DNA of 64,000 bases from Loxodes magnus. Lineage: Eukaryota; Ciliophora; Karyorelictea; Loxodida; Loxodidae. The number at the start of each line of letters is the position of its first letter. Positions within the stretch are counted from its first letter, which is position 1. Below are positions 24,096 to 36,600 of the stretch, one piece after another. Made by a program: the position numbers and the translations under genes. Under the pieces are notes generated by a model, which was given only the letters and a program-made list of their open reading frames with translations, was not told the origin of the DNA and did not search any database. The stretch is taken from the NCBI GenBank assembly GCA_946699065.1, contig CAMPDV010000695.1, positions 1-64,000 of the forward strand, in the 5' to 3' direction.

Positions 24096-27000
24096 ACTTT
24101 TATAGTTAATTTAAGGAAATTCCTAAATTCTTTTAGTTTTTCTTGGATTATCCATGTAGTTTGCATGACTCTAAAATTTAAAGTAGTTTCTTAATAGAAT
24201 TTTACTCAAATTTTATTTTTAATATAGTTCTCAATAGGAATATAACTTAAAGCAATGAGTTGATATTAATAATTTATTCCATAGAGACTAAAATATGTTA
24301 AAATGATAGAATTAATAAATAAAATTTGCTTATATTAATTTTATATTTAAGTTAAAAGCATTTTTTATTTTCAAAATCTTATAGAATAGACTTTACAATA
24401 TAAAGTGAATTAAGAAGCTTATAATTTATTAAGTAAAGCTAAACATATGAACATAATCAATCATTAATTATACAAAATATAGATAATCTAATAAAAGTAC
24501 AATTCTCTTACTACCAAAGCCTTAGATAAAGCATACTCTTTTGAAAAAGTGCCTGGTAAATTGTTTGTGCATGTTTTAACTTATAAAGTTATAACATACA
24601 GTGTGAAAAAAGATAATAAAATAAATATTTGTAGCAAATTTAGAGAAATTTGGATCATATTGATTTAAGATAAATATTTAGATCAATTTTTTTTTAATTT
24701 CATTAGAATATTTAAAATTCTGTTTTCTAAGTTATATTTTCTATATTAAGCATACTAAAATTAATTTAAAATACGCCTTAAAATAACAAGTTAATGACCA
24801 ATGACTTAAATAAGGAATAAATTCAAATTAATCTTGGAAATTTACTAACTAATTTTGAAAATAAATTAATATATAATATAATTTAAATATTTAAAAGAAA
24901 ATTAAAAAATACTTAAATTTTAATAAAACTTAGATAATTTTATGCATTAACAAAAAAATATATTAGAAGTGTTAATTATTGGAAAAATTTAAGCTATTAG
25001 CAAATAATAAATAAAAAAATACAACTGAAGAGGATAAAAAATAAAGTTACTTTAAAAGGAAATAATTAGTATGACACAAATAACTTAATAATTGAATAAT
25101 AAAAAACATCATTATTAGTTAAATAATAAGAAAGAAAAAAAGATTAAAAATATTAAAATTAAAAATATTAAAAAAACTGAAGTTTATTGTATATCTTATT
25201 AAGGAAGAAAAATACATTAAATTAAATAAAAATTTAGAAAAATTAATATCTTTCATTTTGTTGATTAAAAACTTAAAATAATATTTTATATATAAAATGT
25301 ATTAGTGTTTATAAAGAAAACAAAACAAAATGTTTGAAAAAGTAATAAAATATAATTAGAAAAAATTTAAGAAAATTTATTCTTTTAAATGATATTTTAA
25401 ATAAATGCTTAAAATATTTTAACTTAATGTTAAGATAAAACATATAATAAATTATATAATCTAGATTTTAACTTTGAAAATATGTTATAGTTAACTAAAG
25501 TTAATTAAAAAAATATATGGAAAACTTAAAAAATTGAATTTTTTCATAAAAAATGATTATAAAAACTACTTATAATTTAATTGACACTATCAGTTTCTAA
25601 AAGAATATTTAAAAATATTACTAAAAGAAAAAGCATAAAGTGTAAATTAATAAATAATCAAAATATTAATAAAATTTTAATTTGAAATTATTTATTTACA
25701 AAATAAATTATATCAATAAATAATAATCCCTTCTCATTTTTAGTTTAAATATATTCCTTTCTATTAAAAATGATATAAAAACTTAATTTTCTAAACATTT
25801 CAAGCAAAATTAATTATAAAAACTTCTTTTATAATTTAAACTCTGGTAACTTGATAAAATTCAATTTATACTTTTATCGAAGAGATGTTCTTTCTAATTA
25901 TATTATAGCAAGTGATTCATTTATTATATTTTCAAATATATAAAGAAATTAAAAAAATAAATGAAACTAGAATTTTATAGTTTTGCATTATAAAATATTT
26001 ATTTTATATATAGTAAATTTATGCAAGAAATGATATAGTAAATAAAGAAATTAATAAATAATTTTATTTATAAGCATCATTAATGGACTCTTTATATCTA
26101 TTATACAAATATTTAATTTCTTATTATATTCTAAATAATATATTTTTCTGTTTTATATCTTTATATAATAGTTTTAATTTATTTTTCATAAAATTTTAGC
26201 TTAGCAAAATCTCTATAAGTTAAAAGATATTTATATTTCAAATTTAAAATATTTTTAATTGTAAAATTATCAAATTATTTTAAGCTACAATAAGAAATAA
26301 AGAAAGTATTAAATTATGTTAGAATAGCATTTAGAAAATATAACTATATTTATTAAATATATTAAATAACTTAAAAAATAATTTAATTTTCTTTGATTTT
26401 AAACATTTTAAGCATGGTAAAGCTTTAAATAATTTTAAATTATATATAGAAATAAATAATACTATTTTAATAAAAATTATAAATCAAATAGTTAAATTAA
26501 ATTAATATAATTCTTTCAAACTTAATTTAAGATTATTTTTATTGCTTATTATTATTATTTTTTATATTTATTTATTTATAGTTTTTATTATTAGATTCTA
26601 AATATTTTTAATAGTATAATTTATAATTTAGAATTTATTTATTTCAATGCATTTGTTTTTTTTATTATTTTGTGATTAAATTATGATATTTTTAATGTTT
26701 ATCATATTCTTTTAGAATAAAAATTGTTAAATTCTTATCATAATTACTTATTTATTATTCAATCCTTATAAATTTTCTTAAAATATAGACTCAATTAATT
26801 TAATTCTAGCAAATATCTTTCAATAAACTAAGTTTTTTCACTAATAAATTCATTTTAATATATTGTTTCTATATTTTTAAATTATGTATTTTCAAATAGT
26901 CATATTCTATTAAAAAATTGCACCAAAGCTTTATAAAGTTCGAAAAGGTTATTTTATTGCTAATTTTTTACTTGCCTTTCTTTTTTTATTCCAGATAAAT

Positions 27001-27295
27001 TTACTAAATCTTATTTACTAAAATATCAGATCTGGTTTTTTTTCTAAACTAGAATCGATAGATTAAATTTCAATGAAATAATTTTAATTAAAAATAGTAT
27101 TATTTTAATCTTTTATTAGTATTATCAAATCACTTTTTTTACTTAAAAATCCAAACTTTTTTGAGTAGAAAATAAATCTATATAGTTTTAATGAAGAGAA
27201 ATAACAATTTTAAATGAGGACATTTGATACTCTAAAATTTTAGAAAAAACAGCAAATATTAATTGATGCTATTATAATTATATAAAATTGTTTTT
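24096..27295. other. very AT-rich spacer
   Basis: This is among the most AT-rich DNA in the window, dominated by A and T runs. I see no gene, RNA or clear repeat. Confidence 0.5.
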
Positions 27296-27299
27296 CTGT

Positions 27300-28046
27300 T
27301 ATTAGATTCACCCTATCAAGTACATCGCTTTAAACTCCTCATTTTTCGCAAAAATGTTTGGGGGTAACAGGAAGATTATACGTTCCCATTCGCGGGTTTT
27401 TTAATAGGTTTTCCGTCCTACATTCCTGTCAAGTCTTGGTTATAACTCCATTTACTTCCTCTTATAAATACTACATTCTTTTTGCAAAAAATGTTTTTTA
27501 GTCGAATTTTTTCCGTTTGCTTTGTTTATTAAAAGTCCCGCTATTTCTATTGAAACTTCCGACTGTTCTGATATAGGTGTTATTGGTTTCTGTATCAAAA
27601 GCATCTCTTCCTGATCGGAATTAGTCTCATTCGAGGTTAAGCTTAGTATTCGACAATCATTGGGTTAAATCCATTATTCAGCTATTCCATTCTTGATCTT
27701 TTAGGATTTGAATTTCCTATTCTTATTTCGCTACTTAATCCCTCGACTAAGTTTTGTTCTTATCTTTGTGGTGTTGGATGCTGAAGAACACATCTATTGA
27801 GTGCTCATATTTGTCTATACAATCCCCGTCCATTTAATTATTTTCTTCTAGCTTGGAAATTAGTTTTTTCGTTCAAGTATTTCAACTTTAAACCTCTTCA
27901 TGGAGATTCTCCACCATCAATGCAAACTACGCTACATCAACTTGATCGTAATTGAAGCCAAATGATCTTAACTTGTCATGCAATAACATTTTCTGTTTTT
28001 TCGAGGTATCTTTTCCGTGTTAAGAGTTTGTGGAATATTTTGTCAT
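27300..28046 (-). CDS. gag-like or ORF1-like protein, internal TGAs
   Basis: From ATG 28046 the minus strand reads MTKYSTNSQHGKDTSKKQ and continues as plausible protein to about 27300 with no frameshift. Seven in-frame TGAs occur, with codon starts at 27884, 27875, 27680, 27659, 27629, 27431 and 27341. A segment KKFDQKTFFAKR resembles EEFDYKTF-TGA-GQK in the remnant at 41200-41770, which supports the frame and a common family. No stop is evident at the 3' end. It is probably a mobile-element structural protein, inferred from the family resemblance to zinc-knuckle remnants in this window. No catalytic motif is seen. Confidence 0.4.
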
Positions 28047-28599
28047 TTAGCCCGCTTTGGAAGTTGCTAGGTCTTTTATTATTTTTTTGGTTGATCAAAA
28101 AGTTGATTACAATTAAATTAAAGACTTGAGGCTATAAGAAGTGGCGTCTCGCTTCCTCTCCTCCTTTTTGTCTTTGGAAGAGGTGGTAAAAACGCCCTAT
28201 TGGATGTTTATTCTTTTTTGGCTACATATAAATTGATGTAATTTATAATTATCAAGCTAGAAGAAACTTAAAACTTAATAAAGTTAATAATTTAAAACTA
28301 ATTAATTATTAGATTAAAACTCTTTAAATAAAATTTAGTTTTAAAAAAGCTTACCAAGTTTTATAACTTTTAAGAAAGCATCTTAAACTTTTTTGTATTC
28401 TAAGTTTTGAAATCTAAATTTTATTTTTCAATTTAAATTATTAAATTAAAAATTTTAAAGTTAATAATCTTAATGAAATTAAGCTTTTAATATTACTTCA
28501 ATAAAGGCTTATAATTAGTGTTAGAATATTCAATTTAAGATTGCTAGTTTAATTAAAAATGTTTTTAAAGTTTCTATCTAATAGAGGACAAAAATTCAA

Positions 28600-30402
28600 T
28601 CTCTATAGACATATTTCACATTTCAAATGACGTGGATCATCATGCAAAGCAACTTTCAATATTTATGAGAAAGATGTAAAACATATAGGACATCCTGTCT
28701 TATTTCCATTTGCTACCATATTTTTTCTTTTTCTTGGTTGAAGATTCCTACTATTAAAATAGCTTTTTCTATATTATTCTCAATTTCCTCTTATATTTCT
28801 TCCTGTTTTTCTTCACTTTCTTTTATTTACTTTTGCTGTATATCCTGATTTTGTTCTTATAGTTTATCCTAATTACATTATTATAAGACTTACTTATTTT
28901 TTAACTGATTTTCTTTCATTTCCCCAATTCATATCGTAACTGTTAAGCTTAGGAAGTCTTTCCTTGAAAGCCTCATATACTGCACTATCTTAAGAAGTTG
29001 TCCTTGCAATTATAAGTAAAATAAATTTTACTCCTAAAGGTAGTGAAAGATTTTCTTATTTACAAACATCTAATATCTCTTAGAGAGCTCAAGCACTTTC
29101 TTCGCCTTTGCTAGACTTAAAATAATAATTTTTCACTCTTTGCTATTTTAGGATTTATGAATTTGATTTGAAAAGTGAGAACTTAAGGTTTGATAAAGAT
29201 TTGACATTTATTTAGTTTGCTTTACTTTTCCTATTCAGTTTATTGAGCACTAAGAACGTTTTAAATATTTTAGCGTATTCTCTAATCTAAAAGAGGCGTA
29301 GAAGCATTTGATTATACTAAAATAAGCATCAGCTCTCCTATTAGAACAGCATGTCTATTAAGTTTAATAGCTCCTAGAATAAATTCTGCAACTCCTGCAT
29401 CACTTAAGGAGTTTTTCACACTTGGAGAGATGGCTAAATATAGAGTAGAATTCCCTTCAAATCTTTACAATTTTCCCTTACTAAAGATAAATTCTTACTT
29501 GTGATATATAAGCTAGTCATTCCTCTAAGTCTCTAAAAGGCTGTTCTGAAACAATCTAATACAAAACTACAACTTCTTAGCGTATTTTGCACTGAATTTT
29601 CTGCTTTTTTGCGTAAATATTAAATCAGTTAGTCTCTTTCTAATATGCCTTCCACTTCAAGACTTGGAATATTTCTAGCAATTCTTTCCCAAATCATTCT
29701 TAGGCTTGATAATCCATCAAATGTTATATTTTATTGATGAGAAAAAAATAAACCATAAAAAAAGCCATAAGTTGTTTATTTAAGAACGTTTTACTATTTC
29801 AGAATCTCCCATATTATAAAGCATGAAGTTAAAGTCACTAGAATGAAGAGAGTTTATATAATCTTTATATTTTATAGCTGCTTCAAGAGTCATCTCTCTT
29901 CATCATCAGTTCTTCTAATAGCTATATTCCTTATAGTTTCTACTAAAAGTTTATCAAGTCAGATACTTTCACTGATTATTCTCTTAGAATTATTTATACA
30001 GTGTTATCATAGTCCGTATATAAGTTAAATATTTGTCTTCCCCTAATCTATTATAAACCACTAGAACACTATGAATACATGCTAGATAAGACAAAACATT
30101 TCAAGATAATTTTTTTCCTCTCTGATCTTATCAATCTATTCTATGCGTCAGGTTCTAGATGTACGAAAGATGATATTAATCAGTTTTCGTTCTCTGGAAA
30201 TTTCTCTCTCCAAAATACATTATCTATTATTCTGCAGGTAATAATCCTAGAACACCTCCTAATTTCATCCATTATTTCTTCTACATAAATACAGGTACAG
30301 TGTCCGTTTGTAATGACACATCTATTTCTGGTAATTAAAAACGAACACAAGATATTCATCAGCTTCAATTTTACCATCATGGGCTTTAAAAGTATCATTA
30401 AG
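28600..30402 (-). pseudogene. decayed helical protein with C-terminal CxxC finger
   Basis: The minus strand carries coding-like sequence throughout. One frame, about 30398-29830, includes CRIIDNVFWREKFPENEN and KVSDLINFQQKLQGIQLLEE. A second, about 29700-28850, includes VLDCFRTAFQRLRGMTSLYI and VYEAFKERLPKLNSYDMNW. A third, from ATG 28719 to about 28600, has a TGCPICF ... LKCEICLQRL finger with two CxxC pairs. TGAs and frame changes separate the pieces. The finger suggests a RING- or zinc-ribbon-type protein. Function is unknown, and the pieces may derive from more than one gene. Confidence 0.35.
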
Positions 30403-30571
30403 CATTTAAAATACTACATTTTGTCTCAATCAATTTTATTTCTCAGCCAGCCCACTACTTTGGAGATGCTATCTAATAACTCATTATAGGAGACAGGCAA
30501 TCTTAATAAGATATTTAAAGTACATAAATTTTTAGCTAAAGGGTAATAAAAAGATTTAAATAAATAAATTT

Positions 30572-31075
30572 GATTATAGAGCGCATAGCACTCTCGTTGG
30601 TGCGCAGCTCTTTAAAAAAAAATGTTTCATACTGACAAGAATGTTTGTCACTGATAAAATTATCAGATACTGGTAAACCTTGTTCAATACTGGTATAATT
30701 ATTCAGTACTGATAAAAATGTTCAATACTGATATAATTTTAGAATACTCGTAATCTTTAATACTTGCTGGAGGTCCAAGGACATGACAGGATTGTGTCTC
30801 ATTGCATCACCAAAGCAGAGGACGACATGTGTCAATTATGGGTACTTAAATTCCCCACCTCTGATGAAGCTCGCAATATTGATTCTTTTTCGTTCCAGAA
30901 TTAAAAATAAACGAAGCCAAACCAAGTCAGTGTCGAAGGTCTAAGAATCTTATGTCTCGAGGCCAAACCAAAGCAGAGGAAGACATAAAGTCGATTATGG
31001 GTACTTAACTTCCTCAACCTCTGATGAAGATGACCTTGTTGTTCACCTTCGAACAACTATGGCGGTTTTAAAAAA
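30572..31075 (-). mobile_element. dimeric 0.5-kb dispersed element, copy 1
   Basis: This is the inverted counterpart of 58811-59302. On the minus strand it starts TTTTTTAAAACCGCCATAG. It contains two related halves that each include CTTCATCAGAGGT and AAGTACCCATAATCG (or AATTG), and CCTCTGCTTTGG. A run of about five 22-bp repeats around TATCAGTATTGAAC follows, and the element ends in the shared hairpin tail (30572-30613). There is no coding capacity. It resembles a short non-autonomous element, but no RNA polymerase III boxes are convincing. Confidence 0.8.
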
Positions 31076-31118
31076 TATTTAATAAATATATAATATAAGA
31101 AAGAAATTATAAAAATAA

Positions 31119-31810
31119 TAAGAATATGTGATATTAAGACAGAAAATTTATTTAAGAAATTAAAAAGAAGCACTGATAAAATAAGGTCTGCGATGATAGC
31201 AAATGAAAATAAGAAACAAAAAAAATTTGGAGATGATTAAAAATTAAAAGAAGACTAATAGTAGATTGAAGAGGATATTAAGGGAAATCGATTTGATAAT
31301 ACATGGATGTACGATAGAAAGAGTGTAAATGGAGAGAAAAATAAAAGATTTAACTTAGAAAAAAATTATCATTAAATTGAAATTAAAAGATAAAATTTGT
31401 AAATAAACGAAAATAAAATTTTAAATATTTAAATATTAAAAATAATTGAAAGATATATTTTAAAACAAAAATAGAAAAAATTAAATATAAAAAAAATTAA
31501 AGAATAATTTAAATGTCAAATTACTATTCGAAATAAATAAGTAAAAGGGAAAATCAAATTTATAAATAAAAAATTAATCTTTAGTTAAATATTATTGTTA
31601 AAATAAACAAATAAAAATAAATTTGAAGTATAAAATAAATTAGAAATTTAATAAACGTAAAAATTTATAAGATGTAAAAGGAAAATTGATAAAAGCGGAA
31701 TCTTATTATTAATATAATAAAAAGAGTAAAAGAAAGTAAATATGAGAAATTTAAATTATAATGTTGGAAAAGCAGCAAAAAGGATGAAAATAGTATTTAA
31801 TTTTTGGTTT
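31119..31810 (+). CDS. possible charged protein fragment
   Basis: One plus-strand frame has no TGA for about 230 codons. Its first third looks like coding sequence (SAMIANENKKQKKFGDDQ, then RFDNTWMYDRKSVNGEK), with ATG at about 31191. The remainder is AT-rich Lys/Ile/Asn sequence that could be non-coding. No domain was recognised. Confidence 0.25.
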
Positions 31811-32560
31811 CTTGTTTCTTGTTTTTTGCTTTCAGTTTTTGGTTTTTTGGTTTTTTAAAGTTTTTACTTTTTACTTTTTGGTTTCTTGTTTTTGTTTTTG
31901 GTTTCTTGCTTTTGGTTTTTTATGCTTTTTTGTTTTGGTTTTTGGTTTCTTGTTCTTGATTTAGATTTTTGTTTTTTTGCTTTTAGTTTTTAGTTTCTAA
32001 CTTTTAGTTTTTTGTATTTGATTTCTTTATTTTGGTTTTAGATATCTTGATTTTGGTTAATTTTTTCTCGATTTTCGATTTTCGATTTTGGCTTTTTGTT
32101 TTTTGTTTTTTGGTTATTTGTTTTAGTTTTTAGTTTTTCTTTTTACTTTTGTTTTTGTTTTTGGTTACTTGCTCTTATTTTTATGTTGTTGTTTGGTTTC
32201 TTAATTTTAAATATTGGTTTTTGTTTTTAGTTTTTTCTTTACTTTTATTTTTGGTTTACTTGTTTTCGTCTATATATATTTTTTTTTTTTAAGCTTTCTT
32301 TTGTTGCTTACATTTTATTTATAATTTTCTATAATTTTTTTTTCATTTTTAGGTTTTAGGTTTTAGGTTTTAGTTTTTTTGTTTCTAGCTATTTGTTTTT
32401 ATATTTCTTGCTTATGTCTTTTTATTTTTTATATTTTTTCTTTTATTTTATTTTTTTATTTTTCTTCAAGTTTTTGTTTTTCAGTTTGGGCTTAATTTAT
32501 GTTTATTGTTTTAGGCTTCAGTTTTATCTTATGATTTTCTTGTTTTTAATTTTAAAAATT
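31797..32560. repeat. G/T-rich low-complexity tract
   Basis: About 760 bp of plus strand consist almost only of T and G, with motifs such as TTTTTGGTTTCTTG, TTTTGTTTTTGG and a local TTTTAGG triplet run (32347-32370). The strand asymmetry is extreme. No gene is present. It may be a simple-sequence expansion. Confidence 0.8.
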
Positions 32561-33059
32561 TTTATCTAAAATTTTTTTGTGATATAATTTTTTATTTTTT
32601 AAGATATTTTTTGCTTTTCATCTAACAAAAATAAAATTTATTTTATCATTAAAATACATTAAGACTTTTCTTTGTTTTTTTCTTAATCGGTTTTAAAAAC
32701 ATAGATTAAATCTTAATTTTTAAATTTAAAAACTTTATTAATAAAAAATTTACAAAAAAGAAGATGGTTGAAGTTAATAAATACAAAAAATATTCTATCA
32801 CTAATTATTTAGAAAAGTTTAAATATTTTACAGACTAAAGTCTAAAAGAGTATATCCTATTAAAAGAACTAATAAATAGATTTAACTATCTAATAAAATT
32901 TTTATCAAAATGAGATAAAAAGGGAGCTATGATTGTAATTGCAGAAACTTTTAAATTTACATAATTTTATTGGTTTTTACTAATAATTATTCAATTATGT
33001 CTCAATATTTCAAATATTGAAACTCATATTTTGTTCTTTATATTATTATAAAAATATAT

Positions 33060-33463
33060 AAAATGGATGTTGGCCGCATCAGAAAAACTAGTAGGAAATC
33101 TAGTGCAATGTATACTGCATTGCGAGTTATCTCGCACTATATGCCACCACGGGGAAGAGTGAATAAGCTCCGTTGAGACATACCTAACTTACCCCGAGGG
33201 TTCTCTCTAGTAGTATGAAAGTACGGGCCTTCTAATTACCGACTTAATAACTAATTCTTATTTGGACCTTATTCAAGAAGACTGAAGCATTTGACTCAAG
33301 ATTTAAGAATAATTTTTAATAAGAAGATTCCCCATTTGAAGAAGCTGTCATAACTCATCAGACCTCTTAGAATTTTAACAAGAAATATGAGAACATTTTC
33401 TTAATATCAAATATTAATATTGAAAGAGCTGCGCGCCAATGAGGTGCTACGCGCTCTATAATC
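33060..33463 (+). mobile_element. 0.4-kb hairpin-tailed element, copy 1
   Basis: It shares about 400 bp with 37810-38207, including GATTCCCCATTTG and GGGGAAGAGTG. It is locally GC-rich and has internal inverted repeats such as GCAATG/CATTGC. The 3' end is the shared hairpin tail (33423-33463), which has AGAGC/GCTCT at its base. No open frame is convincing. It is probably a non-autonomous dispersed element, and it shares its tail, but not its body, with the dimeric elements. Confidence 0.75.
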
Positions 33464-34680
33464 ATTTTTATTTATTTATTTATCAAAATTTTATAATTAA
33501 AGAACAGCTTAATAAATTTCTATAACTATATGTATAACAAAAAAAAAACTAAGTTTTGCGTGTTTCAAATTAATATTTAATTAATAAAAAAGGAAATTTT
33601 TAAAATTCATAAAATAAAAGACTTATACATAAATATACTTCACTAACTATATATTATTTTGTTACTATTTTTATCTTTATTATTGAACAACTCATTACAA
33701 AATTATTTGTTTTAGCCTGATTCTATTTTTAATTTATGTAAATTACTTCATAATTTTATTATTATGGTTAGACTTTTAATAGACTTTTAATAGACTTTTA
33801 ATTATTTAATTTCTTTCGAGGTTCAATGAAACTTAATAAAAAGTAATTAATTTTAAAAACATCTCTAAATTCAGTGAGTTAATACATTGCTTTAAATAAT
33901 TTTACATATGATTTAACTATTTTTATATTTTATCTTTTGATTTTTTTAATTTTATCGAAAAAATAATTTTTTATTAAGAAAGTAGAAATTAACAAATTAC
34001 TGTTCCTTTACTTTTTAAATATAAATTTCTTAATTTATTTTTATTAACTTTCACTTTTGTATACCAGTAAATATTTTTTCTTAAATCTTTTTATTTACTT
34101 AAACGTTTTCTTTATATAATATCTTCTAAAAAATTAGCTCAAGATTTCCTCCTTATTTATTTACTCGTTTTTAGCAGTTTAATTCAAATTTTATTACAAC
34201 AATTTTAATATCTTTTAATTATTTAATAACCTTTCCTTTTTAATTCTAGCTACTGCTCTTTATATAATTTTTAAGTAATAAATAATTCTAAAATTATTTT
34301 CCATATTTAGATTTTAAATAAAACTCCTAATTTTTATAAATCAAATTATGCACTTTTAATAATGCTTTACTACTCTCTTTTTATAATTTCAACTCTCCAT
34401 TAAAAAATATTTGATAATTTTCTCTTTTTAAGATGAATTCTTCCTTTCCATTAAGTATATAAAATTTTTTTGATTCTCATTTTTTATATTTATCAAATTT
34501 ATAAATTTAAATTATTAAATTAATTTTTTTTTTTAAAATTTTTATAGTTAGAAGCTTAATTATTCTTTCATTGGTTTCATATATCCTCTTTTTATTATTA
34601 AATAGCTTTGCATATATATCCTTTATTTATTTAAATTTTTTAAATTTATCATTTTTCTTCTTAAAGTTCTATTTTTTTCT
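33464..34680. other. AT-rich spacer
   Basis: Long A/T runs, no gene recognised. A minus-strand, Lys-rich continuation of the WD40 gene may extend into 34400-34800 if the TGA at 34803-34801 is not a stop. Confidence 0.4.
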
Positions 34681-34800
34681 CATCTACTCTCCTTCTAAAT
34701 TTTTCTCCCTTCCCTAGATATTCTCTTTTAAATCTGAACTAAAATATTTTACCTTTACTTACTTGTTCAATATGCTATTTACATACTTTCTCTACATATT

Positions 34801-36600
34801 TCACTTCCTCACATTTTTATCCAAACTACCTGATGTTATTCACTAGTCATCACTACTAAGTACCACAGTCCTTACTTCAGCTGTATGCCCCGTTAAAGTA
34901 CATACACATTCTCCTGTTTAGAATTCTCATATCTTTATTGTTTTATCTCCATTTCCTGATATTATAAAACTATTGTCGCTTGTCAATGTAAGTACTTCTA
35001 TTCAACCTTAATTTCCTGTTATTGTTCTTATACATTATCCAGTCTTAAAATTCCATATCTTAATCATCTTATCAGAACTTCCAGAAACGATTCTTCTCTG
35101 GTCACTTGATATTACTACATAATTTACAGATTATGTATGTCCCTTCAAAGTACTCTTTAACTAGTTAGCTTGTAAATTTCATATCTTTATTGTATTATCT
35201 ATACTTCCAGATAAAATATAGTTGTTTTCACTTGAAATTGCTATAGATAAAACTTTAATCGTATGTCCCTACAAGAAACTTTTTAATTAATTAGTTTTGA
35301 AATCCCAAATTTTTATCGTATTATCATAAATACAAGAAACGATTTACTTCTGGTCATTTGTTAGAACTACTAAGTAAACAGAACTATTATGTCCAAATAA
35401 AGTAATCTTTAACTAACCGGACACTAATTCACATATCTTTATAGTATTGTCATCACTTCTAGATATTATATAGTTGCTGTCACTCGATATAGATGCAATT
35501 AAAACAGAACCTGTATGTCCCTTCAAATACTCTTTAATTAGTCACTATTAAAGTCCCATATTTTTATCTTATTATCATCGCTTAAAGAAACAATTCATTT
35601 TTGTCTCTAGATATATTTACAGATAATATATTTTTTGTATGTCCCTACCTTATTTGATCTGTGTATAAAAAGATACTTAATCTTAAAATTAATTAAATTA
35701 ATTAATAGCTTTCTATTAATAATTTACTGTTTTGTTTCTATATAAATATTTTAAATAAGTACATTAAATTTATGATTCTTAAGAGTTTATCCATTACCTC
35801 TGAAATTTATATTAAACTTACTTCTGGTTTTTATAAATATTCTTTATAGAATTCTTGGTACATCTACTTTAATTAGTCTCTTTCTTAGATTGATATATTT
35901 TAAAATTTCATTAACTAGCTTGATAATAGTTTTATCTAACTCATTTAATGTTTAATAATCTCTTTATGTTATTCTATCTGTCTACGGTAATCTTATATCT
36001 TACATTTAAAGTTATTGCTTAATTAAAAATAATTTTAGTCGTGGTTAATTAAAACAATATAGGCCTGCTAAGCTTTTAATATTGCACTTTAAACTTTTTA
36101 AATTATTTAGGAATATTCTAAATTTGAAGCAACATGTCGTTTATTTCATTTCAATTAGCTTTATAACTCCTGTAATTTATTTATCTCCTTCTTTGTTGTT
36201 ACTTAGTGACTTATAGTTCTTCATATATTTTAGAACTATCTGTGAATAAATAATTTTCGAGGTCCTCTAGAAGTTTATTTACTATAGCCAGCTTTATCTT
36301 TTTTATCTTCTATAACTCTTAACTTACTCTATTCTCTAATGATTTTAACTATACTATATTTGATTATTTAAAGCTTTGCTTGATAGTGTCTATTAATAGT
36401 TTATCACTTTATAATTAAGTAGGTGAGATTTAGTATGAATTTTGCAGTTAATATCCAAACATTAGATTTATTTAGACCTTAAGAACTAGTTATGAATACA
36501 CTCTTAATACATTTTATGAACTACATTCAAGTATCATAGGAACCTTCACCTAGTCATAAAAATCTCCATTACATGCTTTACATTTGATGTTTACGAACAT
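34801..36600 (-). pseudogene. RING-like + coiled-coil + WD40 protein, decayed
   Basis: ATG 36600-36598 begins MFVNIKCKACNGDFYDQVKV, closely matching the RING start of the gene at 15550. The second half of the RING is shifted out of frame. A Gln/Lys-rich coiled coil follows (LKSLENRVSQELQKIKKIK). From about 35640 to 34801 there are seven WD40-type repeats, with GH(T/N), SSD and TIKIWD/N elements spaced about 42 residues apart. TGA replaces Trp at the IKIW position twice (35181-35179, 34929-34927) and at the final RKW (34803-34801). Three more TGAs fall where repeats often have Trp. A frameshift lies near 35520. WD40 propellers recruit partners, so a ligase scaffold role is likely by analogy, but this copy looks dead. 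Confidence 0.75.

Noticed and set aside
30760-31040. Hammerhead ribozyme suggested by CTGATGA in the dimeric element
   Set aside because: The conserved GAAA and the cleavage-site triplet are missing in the required positions.
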